Source: UBA6382 sp963617965
GTDB lineage: Bacteria > Bacteroidota > Bacteroidia > Bacteroidales > Bacteroidaceae
Direction: 5' to 3'
Length of the DNA: 49,390 bases
Assembly (NCBI GenBank): GCA_963617965.1
Contig: CAVEQO010000015.1
Location: 1-49,390 of the forward strand
Both the position numbers and the translations under genes were made by a program. The notes beneath the pieces are model-generated. The model did no database searches. It had not been told where the DNA came from and saw nothing but the letters and a program-made list of their open reading frames with translations. Shown here one piece after another: positions 33,570 through 40,949 of this stretch; within the stretch, counting starts at the first letter, position 1; each line of letters opens with the position of its first letter.

Positions 33570-34421
33570 ATGCTAAGAATTGCAGTACAGTCAAAAGGGC
33601 GTTTGTATGAAGACACCATGGCTCTGTTGGCGGAAGCCGATATCAAGGTAAGGAAATCGGAGCGGTCACTTCTGGTCCGCGCCAATGACTTCCCGATAGA
33701 AATCCTTTACCTGCGCGACGATGACATTCCGCAGACTGTGGCGTCGGGAGTGGCAGACCTCGGCATCGTGGGCGAAAACGAATTTCTGGAACGTGGGGAA
33801 GACGCTGACGTTGTCAAACGGCTCGGTTTCAGCAAATGCAGACTTTCGCTTGCCATTCCCAAACAGGAGCAATACGCCGGACCGCAGTGGTTCAACGGCA
33901 AGACCATTGCCACCTCCTACCCCAACATCCTCCGGAAATTCTTGGACGACAACAACATTACGGCAAATATCCATGTGATTACCGGTTCCGTTGAGATTGC
34001 CCCCGGAATAAGCCTGGCTGATGCCATCTTTGATATCGTAAGCAGCGGCTCCACACTGATAACGAACAATCTCAAAGAGGTGGAGACCGTGGTGAAAAGC
34101 GAGGCTCTGCTCATCGCCACGCCCGGTCTTGGCGAAGACAAGAAAGCCGTCCTCAGCGACCTGCTGTTCAGGCTTCACGCCGTGATGGAGGCAAACCAAA
34201 GGAAATACGTGATGATGAATGTCCCTGCAGACCGGGTCAGCGACATAATAGGTGTCCTGCCCGGAATAAAAAGCCCTACGGTAATGCCTCTGGCTGACAA
34301 GGCGTGGTGTTCGGTACACACCGTACTGGAGAAAAAGAGCTTCTGGAACATCATAGGACAGCTCAAGGAGAAGGGGGCACAGGGCATTCTTGTCCTGCCG
34401 ATAGAAAAAATGGTATTGTGA
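33570..34421 (+). CDS. hisG: ATP phosphoribosyltransferase, long form
   Basis: HisG joins ATP and PRPP in the first, feedback-controlled step of histidine synthesis. The 283-residue product is the long form with its own C-terminal regulatory ACT-like domain (residues ~210-283), so no HisZ partner is needed. Conserved IAVQSKGRLYEDT opens the protein, and DIVSSGSTLITNNL is the PRPP-binding loop near residue 170. The reading frame extends 33 codons upstream, but that part is the attenuator hairpin and has no family match, so MLRIAVQSKG is the start. First gene of hisG-hisD-hisC-hisB. Confidence 0.96.
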   Translation: MLRIAVQSKGRLYEDTMALLAEADIKVRKSERSLLVRANDFPIEILYLRDDDIPQTVASGVADLGIVGENEFLERGEDADVVKRLGFSKCRLSLAIPKQEQYAGPQWFNGKTIATSYPNILRKFLDDNNITANIHVITGSVEIAPGISLADAIFDIVSSGSTLITNNLKEVETVVKSEALLIATPGLGEDKKAVLSDLLFRLHAVMEANQRKYVMMNVPADRVSDIIGVLPGIKSPTVMPLADKAWCSVHTVLEKKSFWNIIGQLKEKGAQGILVLPIEKMVL

Positions 34422-34442
34422 CTCTGCCTTCACCGCAAACAG

Positions 34443-34450
34443 TATTTTTG
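34443..34450 (+). promoter_or_regulatory. Possible internal promoter before hisD
   Basis: TATTTTTG matches TAnnTTTG in the 43-nt hisG-hisD gap, 15 nt before the hisD ATG. There is no good -33 element; it could supply hisDCB mRNA that bypasses the attenuator. Confidence 0.3.
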
Positions 34451-34464
34451 TAACACTGACTGAC

Positions 34465-35754
34465 ATGAAAATCGTTGAATTTCCACAAGAAAGTTCCTGG
34501 GAGACTTTGCTCAAGCGTCCCGCAATAGACACGACAAAGCTGTTTGATGTTGTCAGGGATGTCATTGGTGACGTGCGGAAAAGAGGAGACCGGGCTCTCG
34601 TTGATCTGGAACTCAAGTTCGACAAGGTGCAGCTCTCCTCGCTTTCGGTCACTGACGAGGAATTCAGGCAGGCAGAACGGCAAACCTGCCCGCAGCTGAA
34701 AGACGCCATTCTTCTGGCAAGCCGCAATATCGCAGCTTTCCACGAAGCACAGCGGTTCTCCCCTATCAGGGTGCAGACAGCGCCGGGGGTGATATGCGAG
34801 CAACGCGCCGTGCCCATCGAGAACGTCGGCCTCTATGTTCCCGGAGGGACAGCACCTTTGTTCTCCACCGTACTTATGCTTGCAGTACCCGCAAAAATAG
34901 CGGGATGCAAGAACATCGTGCTGTGTACCCCGCCTGACAGAAACGGGGTTGTCAACCCTGCCATTCTCTATGCGGCAAAGGTTGCCGGCGTGGGAAAGGT
35001 GTTCAAAGTCGGAGGCGCACAGGCTATCGCGGCCATGGCCTACGGCACCGAATCCGTACCCAAGACTGACAAAATCTTCGGCCCGGGAAACCAGTATGTC
35101 ACGGCTGCCAAACAGCTCGTGTCGCTCTCCGACGTGGCCATAGATATGCCCGCAGGCCCGAGCGAAGTCGAGGTGCTTGCCGATGAAACGTGCGTCCCGC
35201 GCTTTGTGGCGGCCGACCTGCTCAGTCAGGCGGAACACGGTGTTGACAGCCAGGTTGTCCTCGTGTGCACTTCAAGGCAGACCATAGGGGAGATAAAGGA
35301 GGAGGTTGGAAAGCAGCTCGCCATACTGCCGCGCAGGGAATTGGCGGCAAAAGCTCTGGAACATTCGCTGTGCATCTTGGCGGAGGATATGGATCGGGCC
35401 GTTGAGATAACGAATTTCTATGCACCCGAGCATCTGGTCATAGCCACCAAAGACTACCGCAAAGTCGCAGACAGGATAACACATGCCGGTTCTGTCTTTC
35501 TGGGCAACTACAGCTGCGAATCAGCCGGCGACTATGCCTCGGGCACAAACCACACTCTACCCACCAAAGGATATGCCCGCGCTTACAGCGGACTGAATCT
35601 GGACAGCTTTATACGCAAGATGACCCTGCAGGAACTGACCGAAGAAGGTGTCCGCTCTATTGGCAGGGCTGTGTCGGAAATGGCCGGCGGCGAACAGCTG
35701 CACGCACACCAGCGGGCCATGACCATCAGAATGGAATCCGTCGACAAACCATAA
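34465..35754 (+). CDS. hisD: Histidinol dehydrogenase
   Basis: HisD oxidises histidinol to histidine in two NAD-dependent steps using zinc. The 429-residue protein has the family features NVGLYVPGGTAPLFSTVLML near residue 118, IFGPGNQYVTAAKQ near 205, DMPAGPSEVEVLADE near 228 (substrate and zinc region) and GNYSCESAGDYASGTNHTLP near 347. Length is normal. It is second in the his operon; hisC follows after 10 nt, which suggests tight co-expression. Confidence 0.97.
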   Translation: MKIVEFPQESSWETLLKRPAIDTTKLFDVVRDVIGDVRKRGDRALVDLELKFDKVQLSSLSVTDEEFRQAERQTCPQLKDAILLASRNIAAFHEAQRFSPIRVQTAPGVICEQRAVPIENVGLYVPGGTAPLFSTVLMLAVPAKIAGCKNIVLCTPPDRNGVVNPAILYAAKVAGVGKVFKVGGAQAIAAMAYGTESVPKTDKIFGPGNQYVTAAKQLVSLSDVAIDMPAGPSEVEVLADETCVPRFVAADLLSQAEHGVDSQVVLVCTSRQTIGEIKEEVGKQLAILPRRELAAKALEHSLCILAEDMDRAVEITNFYAPEHLVIATKDYRKVADRITHAGSVFLGNYSCESAGDYASGTNHTLPTKGYARAYSGLNLDSFIRKMTLQELTEEGVRSIGRAVSEMAGGEQLHAHQRAMTIRMESVDKP

Positions 35755-35764
35755 CACATACGCC

Positions 35765-36805
35765 ATGTTTGATCTGAAATCAGCCGTGCGCCCCAACATT
35801 CTGGCACTGAAGCCCTACAGTTCGGCCCGCGATGAATATCAGGGGAAGGAAGCGCACACTTTCCTCGATGCCAACGAGAGTCCTTACAACAGTCCCTACA
35901 ACCGGTATCCCGACCCGCTGCAATGCGAACTCAAGCGGGAACTGGGCGAAATCAAAGGTGTCGCCCCCTCGCGGATCTTTGTCGGCAACGGGTCTGACGA
36001 AGCCATAGACATCGTGTTCCGCATCTTTTGCGTGCCGGGCAAGGACAATGTCGTGACTATAAACCCCTCCTACGGAATGTATGAGGTCTGCGCCAACATA
36101 AACGATGTCGAATGCCGCATGGTTGAACTCAACGGCAGCTTTGACATAGAGGCTGACAAAATCCTGCAGGTGTGCAACGCGCACACAAAAGTAATTTTCC
36201 TGTGTTCTCCTAACAACCCCACGGGAAACACTCTTGACGAAACCGAGGTGCGCAGGGTTTTGGAGTCTTTTGATGGAGTTGTCGTGATCGACGAAGCCTA
36301 CGGCGAGTTCTCTTCCAAGCCCGTGTGGCGTTCGCGGCTGGACGACTATCCCAACCTCATTGTGCTCAACACGATGTCAAAAGCGTGGGCGTCGGCGGGC
36401 ATCCGGTTGGGTATGGCGTTTGCCCAGCCGGCGGTCATTGACTTGTTCAACAAGGTAAAATATCCCTACAACGTCAATGTCCTCACGCAGAAACAGGCAC
36501 TGGAAACCATACGGCTGCGCCGCCACGATATAGAAGAGTGGATACGGCTTATACTCAACGAGCGCACTTCGCTCATGTACGCTGTCAGCGAACTCGGCAT
36601 CTGCCGGCAGGTATACCCCACAGAGGCCAACTTCTTTCTGGCACAATTCACGGAGGCGGACAAAATCTACGGCTACCTTGTAAACAAGGGCATCATAGTA
36701 CGCAACCGCTCACATATCACCCTTTGCAACAACTGCCTGCGCATAACGGTAGGGTCTCCGCAGGAAAACACCACCCTGCTGTCGGCCTTGCGGCAGTACA
36801 AATAG
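35765..36805 (+). CDS. hisC: Histidinol-phosphate aminotransferase
   Basis: HisC is a PLP fold-type I aminotransferase that converts imidazole acetol phosphate to histidinol phosphate. The 346-residue product shows LDANESPYNSPYNRYPDP near residue 34, VGNGSDEAIDIVFR near 74, CSPNNPTGNTLD near 144, VVIDEAYGEF near 172 and the PLP-lysine motif NTMSKAWASAGIRLGM near 202. Length and motifs are normal. It lies 10 nt after hisD and 10 nt before hisB. Confidence 0.96.
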   Translation: MFDLKSAVRPNILALKPYSSARDEYQGKEAHTFLDANESPYNSPYNRYPDPLQCELKRELGEIKGVAPSRIFVGNGSDEAIDIVFRIFCVPGKDNVVTINPSYGMYEVCANINDVECRMVELNGSFDIEADKILQVCNAHTKVIFLCSPNNPTGNTLDETEVRRVLESFDGVVVIDEAYGEFSSKPVWRSRLDDYPNLIVLNTMSKAWASAGIRLGMAFAQPAVIDLFNKVKYPYNVNVLTQKQALETIRLRRHDIEEWIRLILNERTSLMYAVSELGICRQVYPTEANFFLAQFTEADKIYGYLVNKGIIVRNRSHITLCNNCLRITVGSPQENTTLLSALRQYK

Positions 36806-36815
36806 CGATGCACAC

Positions 36816-37889
36816 ATGGACAACAGGAAACTGGCATTATTCATTGACCGCGACGGCACGATAATACGCGAGCCGGAAGACGAGCAGATAGACTCCTTTG
36901 AAAAACTGGCTTTCGTGCCCGGTGCCATCAGCGCCCTCCGGCAGATCGCGCTGAAGACTGACTTTGAACTGGTTCTCGTATCAAACCAGGACGGGCTCGG
37001 CACTCCGTCGTTCCCCGAAGACACGTTCTGGCCCGTACACAATTTCATCATGCAGACTCTTGAGGGTGAAGGGGTGGTTTTCAAGGCACAACACATTGAC
37101 AGGTCTTTCCCTGAAGACAACCTGCCGACCCGCAAACCGGGTGTCGCCATGCTTGCCGGATATATGCAAGGTGACTACAATCTGGAAAAATGCTATGTCA
37201 TCGGCGACAGGGAAACCGACAGGCAGCTTGCGGACAACCTCGGTGCAAAAGCTCTCATTCTGGGCCCCGGGATGGATTGGAACAAGATACAGCAAATCAT
37301 AATCGGAGGACTGAGAACTGCCCACATACACCGTGTCACAAAAGAAACGGACATCGACATTTCCATTGACCTTGACGGGACGGGGAAATCCGAAATAAGC
37401 ACCGGGCTCGGCTTCTTTGACCACATGCTCGAACAGATAGCGCGCCATGGCATGATAGATATCAGCATCAGCGTCAAAGGCGACCTGCACGTCGACGAGC
37501 ACCATACCGTTGAAGACACGGCCCTTGTCCTCGGGCAGTGTCTTGACAAGGCCCTTGCAGACAAAAGGGGGTTGCAGCGTTACGGCTTTTCGCTCCCTAT
37601 GGACGACTGCGAATGCCGGGTTTCTCTTGATCTCGGGGGACGGCCGTGGCTGATATGGAATGCCGAATTCTCAAGGGAAAGGATAGGCGACGTGCCTACG
37701 GAGATGTTTTTCCATTTCTTCAAGTCTCTTTCCGATACCGCACGGATGAACCTTAACATTGCGGCTTCAGGACAGAACGAACATCACAAGATAGAAGGCA
37801 TCTTCAAATCGTTTGCCCGGGCTCTGCACATGGCACTGAACCGCGACACCGAACACTTCAGACTGCCTTCTTCAAAAGGCGTGCTTTAG
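36816..37889 (+). CDS. hisB: Bifunctional histidinol phosphatase / imidazoleglycerol-phosphate dehydratase
   Basis: The 357-residue fusion has an N-terminal HAD phosphatase (ALFIDRDGTI with nucleophile Asp near residue 10; YVIGDRETDRQLADNLG near 128). Its C-terminal IGP dehydratase has metal-binding histidine motifs (GFFDHMLEQIARHG near 200, DEHHTVEDTALVLG near 228, NEHHKIEGIFKSFARAL near 327). It catalyses two non-consecutive steps of histidine synthesis, as in E. coli and most Bacteroidetes. The remaining his genes (hisH, A, F, I) are not in this window. A glycosyltransferase gene follows 8 nt after the stop. Confidence 0.97.
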   Translation: MDNRKLALFIDRDGTIIREPEDEQIDSFEKLAFVPGAISALRQIALKTDFELVLVSNQDGLGTPSFPEDTFWPVHNFIMQTLEGEGVVFKAQHIDRSFPEDNLPTRKPGVAMLAGYMQGDYNLEKCYVIGDRETDRQLADNLGAKALILGPGMDWNKIQQIIIGGLRTAHIHRVTKETDIDISIDLDGTGKSEISTGLGFFDHMLEQIARHGMIDISISVKGDLHVDEHHTVEDTALVLGQCLDKALADKRGLQRYGFSLPMDDCECRVSLDLGGRPWLIWNAEFSRERIGDVPTEMFFHFFKSLSDTARMNLNIAASGQNEHHKIEGIFKSFARALHMALNRDTEHFRLPSSKGVL

Positions 37890-37897
37890 ACTCTGGC

Positions 37898-39019
37898 ATG
37901 AAGATACTGTTGGTAGGAGAATACAGCAATGTGCACTGGACTCTTGCCCAGGGCATGAGAAGCCTTGGGCATGAGGTCACCGTCGTTTCTGACGGCGACG
38001 GCTGGAAAGACTATTGTCGCGACATTTCCCTGACAAGGCGGAGCCTGTCGCGCATAGGGGGACTGGCATACTACATTGAGTCGCTGCTGGCGTTCCGGCA
38101 GCTCAAGGGGTTTGATGTCGTGCAGATTATCAATCCCATGTTCATGCTGCTCAAGGCGGAGAAAATTCTGCCGTTCTACAAAAGGCTCAGAACCGGCAAC
38201 GGAAAGATGTTCATGGGGGCGTTCGGCATGGACAAATACTGGGTGAAAGCGGGCATGGACTGCAGGACATTCAGATACAGCGATTTCAACCTCGGCCCTG
38301 TGCTCCGCCACAGCAAGCTGAACGACACCTACTGCAACGACTGGCTTCTGGGAGCGAAGGGACGGCTCAACGAATACGTGGCCAACGACTGCGACGGAAT
38401 AATCTCCGGACTCTACGAATACGATGCAAGCTACCGCCCCTACTTCCCCGGCAAGCTGCGGTTCATTCCATTCCCCATCGACACCGGCAAATACAGGCCG
38501 ACGGTGCGCAAGGCGGAAAACGGAATCGTAAAGTTCTTTATCGGTATACAGACAGCGCGCAGCGAATACAAAGGCACCGACATCATGCTCCGTGCGCTGA
38601 AAAGGGCCAAGAACGATTATCCCGGCAGGTGCGAAGTGACGGTTGCCGAGTCTTTGCCTTTCCACGAATATGTCAAAGCCCTTGACAGCTCCCACGTAAT
38701 CCTTGACCAGCTCTATTCATATACGCCGGGCATGAACGCACTGCAGGCCATGGCGCAGGGGCTTGTGGTTGTGGGCGGCGGAGAAGAAGAGAACTACCGC
38801 ATCCTCGGCGAGGACAAACTCCGCCCCATCGTCAACGTACAGCCCAGCGAGGACTCCGTATACCGTGAGATAACAAAACTGATAGAAAAACCCGAACTGA
38901 TAGAAATACTCTCCGCCCAAAGCGTGGAGTATATAAACAGGTATCACCGGCACACCGCCGTAGCACAACAATATCTGGACTTCTACGACAGAATGCCTGC
39001 CGCTACGCAAACGCCCTAA
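37898..39019 (+). CDS. GT-B fold glycosyltransferase (GT4-like) at the end of the his operon
   Basis: The 373-residue cytoplasmic protein opens with MKILLVGEYSNVHWTLAQGM, a Rossmann strand and loop typical of GT-B transferases. In the C-terminal half it has KFFIGIQTARSEYKGTDIML (near residue 210) and YTPGMNALQAMAQGLVVVGG (near 275), which stand where GT4 enzymes bind the nucleotide sugar. The usual EX7E pair is not clear. Donor and acceptor are unknown. It begins 8 nt after hisB, so it should be read from the his promoter and be subject to the attenuator, although nothing links it to histidine. Its last 17 nt overlap the end of the convergent dapA. Confidence 0.8.
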   Translation: MKILLVGEYSNVHWTLAQGMRSLGHEVTVVSDGDGWKDYCRDISLTRRSLSRIGGLAYYIESLLAFRQLKGFDVVQIINPMFMLLKAEKILPFYKRLRTGNGKMFMGAFGMDKYWVKAGMDCRTFRYSDFNLGPVLRHSKLNDTYCNDWLLGAKGRLNEYVANDCDGIISGLYEYDASYRPYFPGKLRFIPFPIDTGKYRPTVRKAENGIVKFFIGIQTARSEYKGTDIMLRALKRAKNDYPGRCEVTVAESLPFHEYVKALDSSHVILDQLYSYTPGMNALQAMAQGLVVVGGGEEENYRILGEDKLRPIVNVQPSEDSVYREITKLIEKPELIEILSAQSVEYINRYHRHTAVAQQYLDFYDRMPAATQTP

Positions 39020-39887
39020 GCTTCTCGACAGTCTCCTTGCGGGCCGGCACAAGAGGCAGACGGAGAACATTGCGGCACATCCCCTTTATGGCAAGAAGGG
39101 CTTTGATGCCCGCGGGATTGCCGTCAACGAAAGCCAGCCTGTACAGTTCCTCCAGCGAACTGTTTGTTCTGGCGGCCTCGGCATCGTTGCCGCCAAGCTT
39201 TGCATGGACCATGGAGGAGAACTGTTGCGGAACAGCGTTGCCTACAACGGAAATCACGCCTGATGCGCCAAGCCCCAAAAGCCTGTAAGTAAGACCGTCG
39301 TCACCGCTCAACACGCCAAAGCCGTCTGGAGCCTTTGAAATGATCTCCGCTATCTGGTCCACGTTGCCCGACGCCTCCTTTATGGCCACCACATTTGCCG
39401 CATCGTTGGCAATGCGCAGCGTGGTTTCCGGCAGCATGTTCACGCCTGTACGCCCGGGGACATTATAGAGCACTACAGGCATATCCCCTATGGCGCGCGA
39501 TATGGCCATGAAATGCTCGTACATTCCGGCTTGCGACGGCTTGTTGTAAAAAGGCACTACCGAAAGGATGCCGTCAACGCCGCTGAAGTCAAACTCGCGG
39601 ATTTCATCTATGACCCCGTTCGTGCAGTTCCCGCCAAAGCCCAACAAAACGGGCTTGCTTCCCTTGAGCGTATCAACGACGAAATTCTTGACTTCCGCTT
39701 TTTCCCTGAAACTGAGGCAGGGGGTCTCCGCAGTGCTTCCGAGCACGCAGAAAAAATCCACGCCGTTCTGTTCCTGATAATGCAGCAACCCGTACAAGGC
39801 ATCATAGTCTATCGTCCCGTCTTCGCGAAACGGAGTAACCAAGGCCACTCCCAATCCCTTAAAAATGTTTTCCGTCTTCTGCTGCAT
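39003..39887 (-). CDS. dapA: 4-hydroxy-tetrahydrodipicolinate synthase
   Basis: DapA condenses pyruvate with aspartate semialdehyde, the first step of the lysine/diaminopimelate branch. The 294-residue protein shows GVALVTPF near residue 13, LGSTAETPCLSFREK near 49 (the Thr and Thr-like catalytic positions), VVLYNVPGRTG near 135 with the catalytic Tyr, and VVAIKEASGN near 163 with the Schiff-base Lys. Length is normal. It has its own -7 box at 39936-39929. Its final 17 nt overlap the last codons of the glycosyltransferase on the other strand, leaving no room for a dedicated intergenic terminator. Confidence 0.96.
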   Translation of the reverse strand: MQQKTENIFKGLGVALVTPFREDGTIDYDALYGLLHYQEQNGVDFFCVLGSTAETPCLSFREKAEVKNFVVDTLKGSKPVLLGFGGNCTNGVIDEIREFDFSGVDGILSVVPFYNKPSQAGMYEHFMAISRAIGDMPVVLYNVPGRTGVNMLPETTLRIANDAANVVAIKEASGNVDQIAEIISKAPDGFGVLSGDDGLTYRLLGLGASGVISVVGNAVPQQFSSMVHAKLGGNDAEAARTNSSLEELYRLAFVDGNPAGIKALLAIKGMCRNVLRLPLVPARKETVEKLRAFA

Positions 39888-39928
39888 CTTTCCTGCGTAT
39901 TAGATCAATCCGTTACTGTTGTTTGATG

Positions 39929-39936
39929 CAAAATTA
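39929..39936 (-). promoter_or_regulatory. -7 box of dapA
   Basis: The minus strand reads TAATTTTG (TAnnTTTG), 41 nt before the dapA start codon. Confidence 0.55.
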
Positions 39937-39990
39937 AACATTTTGTGCCAAAAAGGCGATTGTTCGCTGAAAAAAGACACGGTATGGCAG

Positions 39991-40383
39991 CTACAGGTTT
40001 TCATTTTTGAACTCAAGCTCCAGCCTCACACGTTTCATGTCGGTGCCCATATAGACATACCTGAACGAAACGCCCTCTTCCTTGAGGCGTTTCAGCGAAA
40101 CGGAATTGATGATATCCTGTTGGATATTATGCTGCAGCTGCGGCTTGCCGTAGCTGATCATCTCGTCGGTGTAGACGGAGTCGCTCATCGTATGGTAATA
40201 CACGAGTGTCTGCGATTTTGTCTCGTAGCGTATGGAGTCAAGTGTTATCCCCTTCGTCACGTTGCGGGGCAAACGCCGTTTCTCGTGTTTCACCATTTCA
40301 AGGCACTGCTCCTCGCGTGTGGTGCGGTGGCATGACAGACACACCGCTGCCACGATCGCCGCCAATGCAAAAAACCTGTTCAT
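39991..40383 (-). CDS. Small lipoprotein of unknown function
   Basis: The 130-residue product starts MNRFFALAAIVAAVCLSCHR; LSC gives a lipid-acceptor Cys near position 18, so the mature protein is probably a periplasm-facing lipoprotein. The rest is charged, with alternating strands (DSIRYETKSQTLVYYHTMSD) and a final beta-rich segment (FRYVYMGTDMKRVRLELEF). It may resemble small beta-sheet proteins of Bacteroidetes, but I do not recognise the family. It lies 26 nt after the HD-domain gene and is third of the peptidase - HD - lipoprotein group. Start choice is secure because the signal is complete. Confidence 0.7.
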   Translation of the reverse strand: MNRFFALAAIVAAVCLSCHRTTREEQCLEMVKHEKRRLPRNVTKGITLDSIRYETKSQTLVYYHTMSDSVYTDEMISYGKPQLQHNIQQDIINSVSLKRLKEEGVSFRYVYMGTDMKRVRLELEFKNENL

Positions 40384-40409
40384 CTCTTATTTTCAAGTTA
40401 GCGGTCAAG

Positions 40410-40949
40410 TTATCCGAACATACGGTGCCATTCCATGAACCTGTCAGCCCCGTCTCTGCCAAAACGCAACAGCCCTTCATAAACCTGTTGCACAGACAAG
40501 ATCTCTGCGGGACGTGATTTCGAATGGAACTTGTCGGCGTAGCAGATCAGTTTTTCCTCAAGCGTTTCCGGCAGATAGTCTCTGGCCGGCACGGACAGGC
40601 CGGCTCTCGCGACGGCTTCCTTTGTCAGACCCGCACCTGTGTGGCGTTCGCATATCCGCGCCTCCGGCTCCATCCCTGCCGCACGCAGCATGCGCGCGCC
40701 TATGAAACCGTGCATCAGATAAGGCTCGCTGCCGTTGCACAAAATCGCGGGGGCCGATGTCTCCAAAATGCCTATGTCGTGAAGCAACGCACCCCTCAGC
40801 ACCAGACTGCGGTCTGTTGCCAGTTCGGGATGCCTCGCCGCACACGACAACGCACGCACCGCCACTTGCCAGCTGTGGACAAGGAGCAATTTCCTCAGGT
40901 CACTGCTGTCTGCGTAGTACCTGTCTATAATTTCCAGTGGACTCGTCAT
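40410..40949 (-). CDS. HD-domain phosphohydrolase-like protein
   Basis: The 179-residue cytoplasmic protein has the HD metal-binding set: His in LLVHSWQV (residue ~25), HD in LLHDIGIL (~56), His in MHGFIGARML (~80) and ICERHTGAG (~103), and Asp in ICYADKFHSKS (~139). This matches small HD proteins that act on nucleotides or other phosphate esters; the substrate is unknown. The conserved start MTSPLEIIDRYY fits the family. It begins 50 nt inside the end of the upstream protease gene, in another frame, an unusually long same-strand overlap that suggests translational coupling. No domain argues for a role in proteolysis. Confidence 0.85.
   Translation of the reverse strand: MTSPLEIIDRYYADSSDLRKLLLVHSWQVAVRALSCAARHPELATDRSLVLRGALLHDIGILETSAPAILCNGSEPYLMHGFIGARMLRAAGMEPEARICERHTGAGLTKEAVARAGLSVPARDYLPETLEEKLICYADKFHSKSRPAEILSVQQVYEGLLRFGRDGADRFMEWHRMFG

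Noticed and set aside
18956..39936. A second TTTG 11-13 nt upstream of several -7 boxes (purF-like, purB, dapA, SPOR)
   Set aside because: The spacing is not the known 19-21 nt and other promoters in the window lack it; TTTG is frequent enough for chance.
39956..39967. GCGA-TTGT-TCGC mini-hairpin between the small lipoprotein and dapA
   Set aside because: Only a 4-bp stem; too short to call a terminator although five T follow on the minus strand.
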